From an uncultured Prevotellaceae bacterium (GTDB lineage: Bacteria > Bacteroidota > Bacteroidia > Bacteroidales > Bacteroidaceae): a stretch of DNA of 64,000 nt. Positions 22,719 to 30,946 of the stretch are shown here, piece by piece; the first letter of the stretch is position 1; each line of letters begins with the position of its first letter. The notes under the pieces were generated by a model that was given only the letters and a program-made list of their open reading frames with translations, searched no databases and was not told where the DNA came from. The stretch lies in contig CADBAG010000004.1 of assembly GCA_902792635.1 (NCBI GenBank), positions 89,963 to 153,962 on the forward strand. Direction: 5' to 3'. Both the position numbers and the translations under genes were made by a program.

Positions 22719-23662
22719 AACTTGCCGAGGATGTCACTGATGTGATAGAGCGGACGGTGCTTCACCTCCTGATAGATCTTGCCGACATAGACGCCGATGA
22801 TGCCCACGCCGAAGAGCACGAACGCCCCCACGAGCCAGATGCTCAGGATGACAGACGACCAGCCGGCCACCGCCGTGCCTTCCACCAAGGCATGGAGCAC
22901 ATAGAAGAAGATGCCGAGGCAAACGAGCATGAAGATGGCGCCCGTCCACAACACGAGATAGATAGGCTTGACGCTGAACGACGTGATGCCGTCAAGAGCG
23001 AGGTTCAGCATCTTCTTGAGCGTATACTTAGAGTGTCCGGCCTGACGTTCACTGATGGTGTCGTCGACCGTTGTGTGCTTCAGTCCGATCATCGGAATGA
23101 GCCCGCGGAGGTAGAGGTTGCGCTCGGGATATTCGGCAAGCATGTTCAAGGCACGACGACTCATGAGGCGGAAGTCGGCATGATTGAAGATGCACTTCAC
23201 GCCCATCTTCTCCTGAAGCCTGTAGAACGCCACGGCACTCATGCGCTTGAGCACGGGGTCGGCCTGGCGGCTCACCTTCACGCCGTAGACGATGTCGTTG
23301 CCTTCGGCGAAGTCGTCGACCATCTGCGGGATGGCCTTGAGATCATCCTGAAGGTCGGCATCAATGGTGATGACGGCATCGGCATGGTCTTTCATCGTCA
23401 TCATGCCGGCCATGATAGCATACTGGTGACCGACGTTGTGGGCAAGATTGATGCCGCACACGAAAGGATTCTGCTTCTGCAACTTGCAGATGATGTCCCA
23501 CGTATGGTCACGGCTTCCATCATTGACAAAGACGATCTTTGAGTCGGGGGAAATCTTCTCAGCAGCTATCATCTCCTTGAAGAGATGCGTCAGACGCTCG
23601 GCCGACTTCTCTAAGACCTCTTCCTCATTGTAACAGGGCGATACGGTTGCAAGCTTGATCAT
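22715..23662 (-). CDS. GtrB-like polyprenyl-phosphate glycosyltransferase (GT2)
   Basis: 315 residues. A cytoplasmic GT2 domain (VSPCYNEEEVLEKSAERL, VNDGSRDHTW, DADLQDD as the metal site near 100) is followed by an amphipathic region and two C-terminal membrane helices (VLWTGAIFMLVCLGIFFYV and IILSIWLVGAFVLFGVGIIGVYVG-like, about 245-300), the classical GtrB/DPM1-like layout. It transfers a sugar from a nucleotide to undecaprenyl phosphate. Four-base overlaps with the deacetylase and gtrA genes indicate a tight operon. The sugar is probably an N-acyl sugar, given the deacetylase partner; that is inference. Confidence 0.93.
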   Translation of the reverse strand: MIKLATVSPCYNEEEVLEKSAERLTHLFKEMIAAEKISPDSKIVFVNDGSRDHTWDIICKLQKQNPFVCGINLAHNVGHQYAIMAGMMTMKDHADAVITIDADLQDDLKAIPQMVDDFAEGNDIVYGVKVSRQADPVLKRMSAVAFYRLQEKMGVKCIFNHADFRLMSRRALNMLAEYPERNLYLRGLIPMIGLKHTTVDDTISERQAGHSKYTLKKMLNLALDGITSFSVKPIYLVLWTGAIFMLVCLGIFFYVLHALVEGTAVAGWSSVILSIWLVGAFVLFGVGIIGVYVGKIYQEVKHRPLYHISDILGKL

Positions 23663-24456
23663 TTCGTGGTGTGTTTCTTCAGATAATCCTGCGTGAAGTC
23701 AGTGAACTTCACAAACTCCTCACCGTGAGCCTTCAGCATCTTGATAAGGTCGTCGAGGCGCTGAGCCATCTGCTCTCCACTGTGGTTCTTGATGATGAAC
23801 GGCATCTTAAACTCCGGATGGGCCTTGAGCTCATAGAACTCCCACGGATGGAAATAGGTCACGAAATAACCGTCATGATGGAGCACACGGCGCACCATGG
23901 CGAAATAAAGCCACTCCGGCAGGTTATGAAGGGCCAGCCAGAAGAGCGGGAAACGAATGATCGGCGTCACCGAGGCGGGGATCTGCAGCACTCCGTCTTT
24001 CATGAAGGCAGTGCGGGGCGTGAGCAGATGGATGTAGCGACCGGGGATGCACGCGGGGTTCAGCGAAGAGTTGAACAGGAATCCAGCCTTGCGGATATTC
24101 TCATCGGAGACGGGGAACATACGGGGCTGACGGTAACCGTGGGTCTTGATGCCGGCCACACCTTCCACGATCTCTTTGGAGCGGAACACATCGTCGGCCT
24201 GCGGATGCCAGTGGTCCACACCATGGCATGCCACCTCATGACCTTCGTTCATAATACGCTGGATAACCTCGGGAGCATGCGAGGCAAAGTTGCCTGTGCA
24301 GAAGAACGTGGCATGCACGCCATTGGCTTTCAGCACATCCAAAATCTTATTCGTGCCATAGACCGACACTTTCATGGCTTCCTCCAAGGGGAAGTCTACA
24401 CCATGCTCGCGGGGTACATCAAACTCCTCGGTGTCAAAACTTAACAGTACCATCAT
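23659..24456 (-). CDS. NodB-type polysaccharide deacetylase
   Basis: 265 residues. A NodB homology domain is seen: LSFDTEEFD at 5-13 with the metal Asp8, VHATFFCTGNFA, and HGVDHWHP with the two metal-binding His near 79 and 83, then GYRQPRMFPV (motif 3, catalytic Arg/Pro) and a late YFHPWEF. It removes acetyl or formyl groups from amino sugars. First gene of the operon with GtrB, GtrA and GT87, where an ArnD- or NaxD-like action on a polyprenyl-linked sugar would make sense. Two adjacent ATG codons (24456, 24453) are possible starts. Confidence 0.92.
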   Translation of the reverse strand: MMVLLSFDTEEFDVPREHGVDFPLEEAMKVSVYGTNKILDVLKANGVHATFFCTGNFASHAPEVIQRIMNEGHEVACHGVDHWHPQADDVFRSKEIVEGVAGIKTHGYRQPRMFPVSDENIRKAGFLFNSSLNPACIPGRYIHLLTPRTAFMKDGVLQIPASVTPIIRFPLFWLALHNLPEWLYFAMVRRVLHHDGYFVTYFHPWEFYELKAHPEFKMPFIIKNHSGEQMAQRLDDLIKMLKAHGEEFVKFTDFTQDYLKKHTTK

Positions 24457-24547
24457 AATGTACGCTATTTCGTTGTTCTAATTCTTTGATTCACATCTTT
24501 TATTCACAATATTATCTCTTGAGATAACATGCTTTTCAGATTGTACT

Positions 24548-24556
24548 GCAAAATTA
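24548..24556 (-). promoter_or_regulatory. -7 promoter box of the deacetylase-GtrB-GtrA-GT87 operon
   Basis: TAATTTTGC on the minus strand fits TAnnTTTG. No convincing -33 element. The leader would be about 85 bases. Confidence 0.5.
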
Positions 24557-24600
24557 CGAAATAGTTTTGAGATGGCGGCTAATTTAATATAGATATACGG

Positions 24601-24808
24601 CAAAAAACATTCGAGCTGTACGTTTGAAATTAACGTCCTCGTTGAATAAGCACCTCGGAGAGGTGCCACATGATTAGCCCCAGGTAAGGAGCGCAGCGAC
24701 GTAACCTGGGGTTTAACATCGGGCGATCATTCTAACCCCACGTTTCGGCTGCGCCTCACGTGGGGCTAACCATGTTTGCCCTCTTCGAGGGCATTTAACG
24801 TCAGTTTG
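24601..24808. repeat. CPE-3, internally deleted subtype B element
   Basis: Fills the gap between the deacetylase promoter and sucD. Contains the end motif CGAGCTGTACGTTTGAAAT, h1 GCACCTC/GAGGTGC (24650-24666), h2 CCCCAGGT/ACCTGGGG, the second h2 type CCCCACGT/ACGTGGGG and h1 GCCCTC/GAGGGC (24778-24792). Compared with CPE-5 read on the opposite strand, it matches at both ends but lacks the central GGCCTC modules. The shared sequence runs into the sucD stop codon (CAAACTGACGTTAAATGCC on the minus strand). Confidence 0.88.
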
Positions 24809-25676
24809 ATTTCAGTCTTGCCTTCAGCAGCTCGGGCAGGAGGCGGGTCTCATCAGCCACCGGCACACCAGCGGCCTCAAGGGCTTTGATCTTACCCTCT
24901 GCCGAGCCTGAACCACCGGAGATGATGGCACCGGCATGACCCATCTGCTTGCCCGGAGGAGCCTGACGGCCGGAGATGAACACGGCGACGGGCTTTGTGA
25001 CATGTGCCTTGATGAACTGGGCGGCACGCTCCTCAGCATCACCACCGATCTCTCCGATCATAGCGATGGAGTCGGTATCGGGATCGTCCTGGAACATCTG
25101 GAGCAGATCCTCGAAATAGAGTCCTACGACAGGGTCACCACCGACACCCACGGCCGTGGAGATGCCGAGCCCGCTCTGCACGAGGTCGTACACCACCTCA
25201 TAGGTCAGGGTGCCACTGCGCGAGATGACGCCTGTGTGACCTTTCTTGAAGATGTTGGCTGGCATGATGCCGACCATCGACTTCTCCGGAGAGATCAGTC
25301 CCGGACAGTTAGGACCGATGACCTTCACACCTTTGATGCGCGCATAGTTCTGTGCCTCAACAGCATCGATGACAGGCACACCCTCGGTGATGCACACGAC
25401 GAGCTTGATGCCGCCGTCGATGGCTTCGAGCATAGCGTCCTTGGCGAAAGGAGCAGGCACGAAGATGATAGAAGTGTTGGCTCCTGTTGCAGCCACCGCG
25501 TCTTTCACGGTGTTGAACACAGGGATGCCATCGACCTCCTGACCACCCTTGCCTGGCGATGTACCGCCGACGACCTGAGTGCCATATTCCTTCATCTTGG
25601 CAGCGTGGAAACTGCCGTCACGTCCCGTGATACCCTGGACAATGACTTTTGTATCTTTATCTATCAGTACGCTCAT
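24801..25676 (-). CDS. sucD: Succinate-CoA ligase alpha subunit
   Basis: 291 residues, full length. Binds CoA and carries the phosphorylated His during interconversion of succinyl-CoA and succinate with ATP/ADP. Visible: N-terminal CoA-binding domain with VQGITGRDGSFHA, GGTSPGKGGQ, ITEGVPVID, and the active-site region GHAGAIISGGSGSAEGK with the phospho-His in MGHAGA near 246. Pairs with sucC, 45 bases upstream on the same strand. In Prevotella-like bacteria the enzyme probably works in the succinate/propionate branch of anaerobic metabolism (inference). The stop codon and last codon lie in sequence shared with CPE-5. Confidence 0.98.
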   Translation of the reverse strand: MSVLIDKDTKVIVQGITGRDGSFHAAKMKEYGTQVVGGTSPGKGGQEVDGIPVFNTVKDAVAATGANTSIIFVPAPFAKDAMLEAIDGGIKLVVCITEGVPVIDAVEAQNYARIKGVKVIGPNCPGLISPEKSMVGIMPANIFKKGHTGVISRSGTLTYEVVYDLVQSGLGISTAVGVGGDPVVGLYFEDLLQMFQDDPDTDSIAMIGEIGGDAEERAAQFIKAHVTKPVAVFISGRQAPPGKQMGHAGAIISGGSGSAEGKIKALEAAGVPVADETRLLPELLKARLKSN

Positions 25677-25721
25677 AATATAGAATCATTTATGATTAGC
25701 AATGACTTTTATCGATAATGA

Positions 25722-26861
25722 TTATCGTTTATTGGAAATCTCCACGGCCTTGTGACCGGCCTCTGCCATCGTCGTGGCGACGGTGAAGTGGGTGCCTTTG
25801 AGGATCTCACGGCCCTCAGCCTCGTTCGTACCCGTGAGACGGATAACGATGGGGATGTCGGTCTTGATGATGTCGAGTGCCTCGAGGAGTCCCTTCGCCA
25901 CATCGTCGCAGCGCGTGATGCCACCGAAAATATTGATGAGGATGGTGTTGACGTGCTTGTCGGAGAGCAACAGTTTCATGGCTTCCACGATCTTCTCGGG
26001 GTTAGACGAGCCGCCGATATCGAGGAAGTTAGCGGGCTCACCGCCATAGAGCTTGATCATATCCATCGTAGCCATGGCGAGGCCGGCGCCGTTGACCATG
26101 CATCCGATCTTACCGCCGAGGTTGACGTAACTGAAGCCGTGGTCCTTGGCCCACTGCTCCTTCTTCTCGTCCTCGTCGGGCTCGAAGCACTCCTTGACAT
26201 CGGGATGACGGAAGAGGGCGTTGTTGTCGAACGTCATCTTTGCATCGATGGCTTTCAGCGTGCCGTCCTTGAGCAATACGAGCGGGTTGATCTCCACGAG
26301 GGAGGCGTCCTTCTCCACGAAGAGTTTATAAAGTGACTTGAATATCTTTGCCGCCTGCTTCACCTGAGCCTTGTCGTCGAAGAGCTTCCACGCTGCCTCG
26401 TTGGCCTTGAAGTCAGCCATGCCGATCGTCGGGTCAATGATGATCTTCACGATCTTCTCCGGTGTCTCCTTCGCTACCTGCTCGATGTCCATACCGCCGG
26501 AGCGCGAGAGCATCATCATCGGGCACTTCGACTTACGGTCGACGAGGATAGAGACATAATATTCTGACGCGATGTCGACAGCCTCAGAGACGAGCACGCG
26601 GTCCACGGTGTAGCCTTTGATCTGCATGCCGAGGATAGCCTCAGCATTCTTGCGGATCTCCTCCTCAGAAGAGCCGAGTTTCACACCGCCGGCTTTTCCA
26701 CGGCCACCGGTATGCACCTGTGCTTTCACCACTGCCTTGCCGCCGCCAAGCTTGCGGTAGGCTTCAACGGCCTCGTCAGCGGTACGGCAAAGGAAGTGCT
26801 TGTCTACTGGCACACCATACTGCTCGAAGAAGCCTTTGGCTTGATATTCATGTACTTTCAT
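25722..26861 (-). CDS. sucC: Succinate-CoA ligase [ADP-forming] beta subunit
   Basis: 379 residues. Begins with MKVHEYQAKGFFEQYGVPV, an ATP-grasp domain (AVVKAQVHTGGRGKAGGVKL nucleotide-binding loop) and the C-terminal CoA-ligase domain with LDIGGSSNPEKIVEAMKLL and INIFGGITRCDDVAKG (phosphate-binding loop). Forms the alpha2beta2 or alpha-beta enzyme with SucD. First of the sucCD pair; no clear promoter is visible in the 38 bases between it and the esterase gene stop, so read-through from upstream is likely. Confidence 0.98.
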   Translation of the reverse strand: MKVHEYQAKGFFEQYGVPVDKHFLCRTADEAVEAYRKLGGGKAVVKAQVHTGGRGKAGGVKLGSSEEEIRKNAEAILGMQIKGYTVDRVLVSEAVDIASEYYVSILVDRKSKCPMMMLSRSGGMDIEQVAKETPEKIVKIIIDPTIGMADFKANEAAWKLFDDKAQVKQAAKIFKSLYKLFVEKDASLVEINPLVLLKDGTLKAIDAKMTFDNNALFRHPDVKECFEPDEDEKKEQWAKDHGFSYVNLGGKIGCMVNGAGLAMATMDMIKLYGGEPANFLDIGGSSNPEKIVEAMKLLLSDKHVNTILINIFGGITRCDDVAKGLLEALDIIKTDIPIVIRLTGTNEAEGREILKGTHFTVATTMAEAGHKAVEISNKR

Positions 26862-26899
26862 AACAATATAAGTTTATGGTTCGCGAAAAATTCAAAAGA

Positions 26900-28366
26900 T
26901 TACCACTTGTCGGTCCTGAACGGGAACAACGGCAGGCCATTGTTGCCCCCGAGGTTACCTATCTGGAAGTTGCGGAAGCAGTAGCGCACGGCAACGGGCT
27001 CCTTGACCTCAGGACTGACGACATAGACGGTCTCGTTGCGCGGGTCATTGCCCGGCACCCAGAAGTGGCCGGCAGTAGCTTTATGGAACACCCTGTCAGC
27101 GCCTGCCACCTCGAAGCCTTCAATATTATTGAAGCGCGAGATGCCGCCATAGGTATTCTTCAACTTAATGAAGCACGTGTCGCCCTCAATGAACATCGAG
27201 TCAAAGCGCGGACTCTCAGCCTCAAAGCCTTTCTTGTTGTAAGTCTTCTCCAAGGCGAGCCATCCGAGGCGGTCGCCGACAGGCTTCTTGTTGCTCGGGT
27301 GGATCTGATCCTGCTCCCAGGGATAGACGCAGTCGTTGGTGCAGATCAGTCCACTGTTCGGAATGATGTCTGCGGCGCGCATCTGCTGCTCCTCGAGGTA
27401 GCCACGCTGCGTGCCGTTGGGGTCACCGCCATCGGCATAAGGTGCGAGCTGCACAAAATAGAATGGGATATTGCCTTCACCGAAGTCGCGACGCCACTGA
27501 CTCACAAGGAGTGCGAGACGGTCGGAGTATTCGTTGCCGGGAGCACCGACATTGGAGCAGCCCTGATAGAAGATGATGCCTTTGACCGTATAGTTGAGGA
27601 TCGGATGGAACGTGCCATTGCCCCAGAGCAATGGATAGTAGTAATCGTATTTGAACTTGCGCGTCATCTCCGTGGAGTCGAGTGTTTCCTTCGTATATTT
27701 CTCGAGGTTAGCCTTGTCGAGCCAGCTCTCAACCCTTGAGCCGCCTTTGTTGGCGAGGATCAATCCGACAGGAATATTGAGAGCGGAGCGCAGCTGGCGT
27801 GCGAAGAAATAACCCACGGCGGAGCAGTCGCCTACATTATCTACATCGGCAGCTTTCCACGCGCACTGTGCATCGTCGAGGGGCTTGGAGCTCATCACGG
27901 ACGGGATCTTCACATAGTGGATGCCGTCATAGCGCGAGGCCTCCGCCACCACATTATTATAATCTTTCAACGGACAGTTGCCGAAGCCCTTCACGGGGAA
28001 CTCCATATTGCTTTGTCCGGCACACACCCACACCTCACCGATGAGGACATCGCGGAGTGTCACTTTTGAGCCTTTGCCTTCTTTATTTTCCGAGAATGTG
28101 ATGGTCTGCTTCGTGTAGGAAGCGGCAGGCGTACTGACACGTGCCTCCCACCGTCCGTCTTTAGCAGCCTTAGCCGTCACGGTCTTGCCACCATTCCAAG
28201 AGGCGATGACGCTCACCGTGGCACCGGGTGTAGCCCAGCCCCACAGCCGTGCCGACGATTGTTGCTGCAACACCATGCCATCGCTGAGGACATGCGGCAG
28301 ACGCACGGCAGCACGTGCGGAGCCAAGCACAGCCAAGGCCAATACCAATAAGGATAGTTTCTTCAT
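26900..28366 (-). CDS. Sialate O-acetylesterase-like secreted esterase
   Basis: 488 residues with signal peptide LSLLVLALAVLGSARA (1-20). An N-terminal beta domain (LPHVLSDGMVLQQQSSARLWGWATPG) precedes the SGNH-like hydrolase: GQSNMEFP with nucleophile Ser119, NKGGSRVESWL (block III), YQGCSNVG (block with Gly/Asn), and DQIHPSNK near 380 with the catalytic Asp/His. Such enzymes remove O-acetyl groups from sialic acid or from acetylated xylan and other glycans (CE20-like); the substrate is not certain. Periplasmic. Not in a polysaccharide utilisation locus here. Its leader is occupied by CPE-4. Confidence 0.9.
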   Translation of the reverse strand: MKKLSLLVLALAVLGSARAAVRLPHVLSDGMVLQQQSSARLWGWATPGATVSVIASWNGGKTVTAKAAKDGRWEARVSTPAASYTKQTITFSENKEGKGSKVTLRDVLIGEVWVCAGQSNMEFPVKGFGNCPLKDYNNVVAEASRYDGIHYVKIPSVMSSKPLDDAQCAWKAADVDNVGDCSAVGYFFARQLRSALNIPVGLILANKGGSRVESWLDKANLEKYTKETLDSTEMTRKFKYDYYYPLLWGNGTFHPILNYTVKGIIFYQGCSNVGAPGNEYSDRLALLVSQWRRDFGEGNIPFYFVQLAPYADGGDPNGTQRGYLEEQQMRAADIIPNSGLICTNDCVYPWEQDQIHPSNKKPVGDRLGWLALEKTYNKKGFEAESPRFDSMFIEGDTCFIKLKNTYGGISRFNNIEGFEVAGADRVFHKATAGHFWVPGNDPRNETVYVVSPEVKEPVAVRYCFRNFQIGNLGGNNGLPLFPFRTDKW

Positions 28367-28397
28367 ATTGTATATAGGTTTATTATTTCAACTTGTG

Positions 28398-28816
28398 AAC
28401 GTGCCTCGGAGAAAACGGGGCAAGCCCGTGAACGTGCCTCGGAGAGGCACACTCTTCATAACCCCAGGCAAGGCGCAGCCGCAGCCTGGGGATTTTAGGC
28501 TCATGCCGGCGTTTGTTGCCTTCCAGCCTCGGAGAGGCTGACTGCGCCTTTAGGCGCGCTATGCGGGTAACTCCCTGCTGAGAATCATAGCGCACTATCG
28601 TGCAGCGTGCCTCTCCGAGGCACCCTCTCAGTACTATCAGTCCCATCACCATACCCCAGGCTGCGGCTGCGCCTTGCCTGGGGTTAAACAGAGTCAGCCT
28701 CTCCGAGGCTGTGTCATACCCCGGCTGACACTGTTTCTCTGATGTCGCGCCATAACCCTGCAGACGCAGTTTCTCTGAGGCCGCGCCATAACCTCGCAAG
28801 TACAGCCTCTCCGAGG
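28398..28816. repeat. CPE-4, complete subtype A element with a shared private deletion
   Basis: Fills the 495-base gap between the esterase start and the symporter stop; nothing else seen there. Modules: partial h1 at 28401-28412, h1 GTGCCTC/GAGGCAC (28434-28450), h2 with a shortened loop, h1 CAGCCTC/GAGGCTG, centre GCGCCTTTAGGCGCGC, then reversed modules to about 28816, with extra partial copies at the right end (TTTCTCTGA direct repeats). The left and right h2 copies are exact reverse complements over 30 bases, and both lack the GAGCG segment found in all other elements. Confidence 0.9.
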
Positions 28817-28861
28817 TTCTACAAACTCTGTTACTATGATAATACACCGACATCATACTTC

Positions 28862-30238
28862 TCACTCCACTTCCGCCAACTCCTCGTCATCCATATCCCT
28901 GTCGAGCCTTCCGCGCCACAGATACTTACGCGTCTCATGCACGATGATGCCACTGAGGAGGATGAGGGAGAGGAGATTAGGAATAGCCATGAACGCATTC
29001 ATGCAGTCGGCGATGTTCCATACCAGTCCGAGACTGACGATGCTTCCTACGAAGATGCCAATGATGAACACGACGCGGTAAACGAGCATCCAGCGGTGGC
29101 CTTTGAGATATTCGACACAACGCTCACCATAGTAGCTCCAACCAAGGATCGTACTGAAGGCGAAAGTGATGAGACCGAAGGTGAGCAATGGCGTGCCGAC
29201 ATACGGGATCTTACCGAAGGCTGCCTTCGTAAGTGCGGCGCCATCGTGGATATCGATATCGGGATAAGCAATGATACTTGACACGATGACAATACCTGTG
29301 AGGGCGCAGATGATGACGGTGTCCCAGAACGTACCCGTCGAAGAGACGAGGGCCTGACGCACGGGGTTGCGCGTCTTGGCGGCGGCTGCCACGATCGGTG
29401 CGGAGCCGAGACCCGACTCATTGGAGAACAGGCCGCGGGCGATACCATAGCGGCACGCCATCATCACCGTCGTACCGGCGAAGCCGCCACCAGCTGCACG
29501 CGGAGTGAACGCTGCCTCGACGATGGTCTTGATAGCCGGCCATACGTAAGCATGGTTGACACAGAGGATATAGATACAGCCGAGGACATAGAAGATGGCC
29601 ATGAAAGGCACAAGCATGCTACACACCTTAGCGATGGACTTCACACCACCGAGGATCACGGCAGCGCCTAAGATAGCAAGAACAAGACCTGTAACCCACA
29701 GAGGTACCCCGAAGACCTGACCGACCATCGTAGAGATAGCGTTGGCCTGAACCGTGTTGCCAATACCGAAAGAAGCAATCGTAGCAAAGAGCGCAAAACA
29801 TACCGCGAGCCACTTACAGTGGACACCACGCTCCAGGGCATACATCGGTCCGCCGAGCATACGCCCGTCTTTCGTCTTGACGCGGTATTTGACTGCTACC
29901 AGTCCTTCTGCATATTTCGTAGAGATTCCAAAGACACCGGTCAGCCAGCACCACAACACGGCTCCCGGACCGCCCAACGCGATAGCCGTAGCCACACCGA
30001 TGATGTTACCCGTGCCGATCGTAGCAGCAAGGGCCGTGGCGAGGGCACCAAACTGAGACACGTCTCCCGAGGCTCCCTTGTCGCGACTCACGGAGAGTCG
30101 GATAGCTGTAAAGATCTTGCGTTGGGGAAAGCGCAAGCGTATTGTGAGAAAGAGATGCGTGCCGAGCAGCATGATGATCATGGGCCAACCCCACAAAAAG
30201 CTACTGACAGTCGCAAAAAAGTCGTTAATTGCTTCCAT
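28862..30238 (-). CDS. Alanine/glycine:cation symporter (AGCS family)
   Basis: 458 residues, about eleven membrane segments. The AGCS signature is visible: LALAATIGTGNIIGVATAIALGGPGAVLWCWLTG-like sequence (about 66-100), STKYAEGLVAVKYR, GGPMYALERG and NESGLGSAPIVAAAA near 270. It imports alanine, glycine or a related amino acid with Na+. Monocistronic with its own -7 box. Starts MEAINDFFATVSSFLWGWPM. Confidence 0.96.
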   Translation of the reverse strand: MEAINDFFATVSSFLWGWPMIIMLLGTHLFLTIRLRFPQRKIFTAIRLSVSRDKGASGDVSQFGALATALAATIGTGNIIGVATAIALGGPGAVLWCWLTGVFGISTKYAEGLVAVKYRVKTKDGRMLGGPMYALERGVHCKWLAVCFALFATIASFGIGNTVQANAISTMVGQVFGVPLWVTGLVLAILGAAVILGGVKSIAKVCSMLVPFMAIFYVLGCIYILCVNHAYVWPAIKTIVEAAFTPRAAGGGFAGTTVMMACRYGIARGLFSNESGLGSAPIVAAAAKTRNPVRQALVSSTGTFWDTVIICALTGIVIVSSIIAYPDIDIHDGAALTKAAFGKIPYVGTPLLTFGLITFAFSTILGWSYYGERCVEYLKGHRWMLVYRVVFIIGIFVGSIVSLGLVWNIADCMNAFMAIPNLLSLILLSGIIVHETRKYLWRGRLDRDMDDEELAEVE

Positions 30239-30265
30239 AAGCGGTGAGTTACAGGCTATATAGCG

Positions 30266-30274
30266 GCAAAGTTA
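30266..30274 (-). promoter_or_regulatory. -7 promoter box of the AGCS symporter
   Basis: TAACTTTGC on the minus strand fits TAnnTTTG, about 28 bases before the start codon. Confidence 0.6.
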
Positions 30275-30305
30275 AGCAAAAACTATCAAAAAGGCATCCT
30301 TTTTC

Positions 30306-30337
30306 TTGGTAGTTTTATATAAAAATGATAACTTTGC
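30306..30337 (+). promoter_or_regulatory. Promoter of tRNA-Gln
   Basis: TTGG (30306-30309), 19-base spacer, TAACTTTGC (30329-30337). Transcription should start near 30343, 11 bases before the tRNA. Confidence 0.8.
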
Positions 30338-30353
30338 AGCACTTTTATACGAT

Positions 30354-30424
30354 TGTCGTATGGTGTAATGGTAGCACAACAGGTTTTGGTTCTGTTTGTC
30401 GTGGTTCGAATCCGCGTACGACAA
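30354..30424 (+). tRNA. tRNA-Gln (anticodon TTG)
   Basis: A 71-base tRNA. Acceptor TGTCGTA pairs with TACGACA, anticodon stem ACAGG/TCTGT encloses the loop TTTTGGT giving TTG, T arm GGTTCGAATCC. CCA not encoded. Confidence 0.96.
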
Positions 30425-30430
30425 CAAAAT

Positions 30431-30453
30431 GGGCGAGCCCTTTGGGCCCGCCC
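30431..30453 (+). terminator. Probable terminator of tRNA-Gln
   Basis: GGGCGAGCCC and GGGCCCGCCC form a 10-base-pair stem with one mismatch and a three-base loop, followed by the T-rich TTGTTGTTGT. Confidence 0.65.
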
Positions 30454-30512
30454 TTGTTGTTGTCGTACATCGACATGAACCTCAGAAATATTAACCACAA
30501 GTGATTATTTTC

Positions 30513-30650
30513 TCACACGGATTTTAAAGATCTTAAAGATGGTTACGCTGCTTTGCAGCTACACAAGGATGCTAAGGTATGCGTAATCGGCGAAGCCGAA
30601 AATCTTTAAAATCTTTAGGATCCGTGTGAGATAAACGATCCGTGTGAAAT
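30513..30650. repeat. TCACACGGAT palindromic repeat, copy 1
   Basis: Inverted ends TCACACGGATTTTAAAGATC and ATCTTTAGGATCCGTGTGA enclose GTTACGCTGCTTTGCAGC and GCGTAATCGGCGAAGCCG mini-hairpins. An extra ATCCGTGTGA follows at 30636-30648. It fills the space between tRNA-Gln and the small minus-strand gene. Copies 2 and 3 are at 35839-36301 (interrupted) and 53792-53908. Confidence 0.85.
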
Positions 30651-30666
30651 AAAAATCTTCGGAAGA

Positions 30667-30915
30667 TCAGTCATCCCACACGCTCTTCTTCGGCGTATGT
30701 GTCTGACTGTTCCAGTCATTGTCACTGTTCAGATCCCCTAAATCCGGGGCAACGGGCTGCATATTGTATTTCTTCGCCCATGAGTCTGATGCCTTGGCTC
30801 GCTTGGAGCCGGTTATCATACTATAATCATCCATAATGTCACTCGACACATTCAGCGTGATAATCTCTGAATGCGGAGCAACGTAAAAGTGTTTGTGTGT
30901 TGTTATCCGTTTCAT
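30667..30915 (-). CDS. Small uncharacterised protein, partner of the large surface protein gene
   Basis: 82 residues from the ATG at 30915 (MKRITTHKHFYVAPHSEIITL); a frame-extending ATG at 30924 is an alternative. The sequence has no signal peptide or membrane segment, an Asp/Ser/Asn-rich C-terminus (LNSDNDWNSQTHTPKKSVWDD) and no family that I recognise. It lies 22 bases downstream of the 1200-residue surface protein gene on the same strand, a place where Prevotella genomes often carry small proteins with similar starts. Function unknown. Confidence 0.6.
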   Translation of the reverse strand: MKRITTHKHFYVAPHSEIITLNVSSDIMDDYSMITGSKRAKASDSWAKKYNMQPVAPDLGDLNSDNDWNSQTHTPKKSVWDD

Positions 30916-30946
30916 GAAAATCATCTTCTTTGCCTCCTGTCATTCT

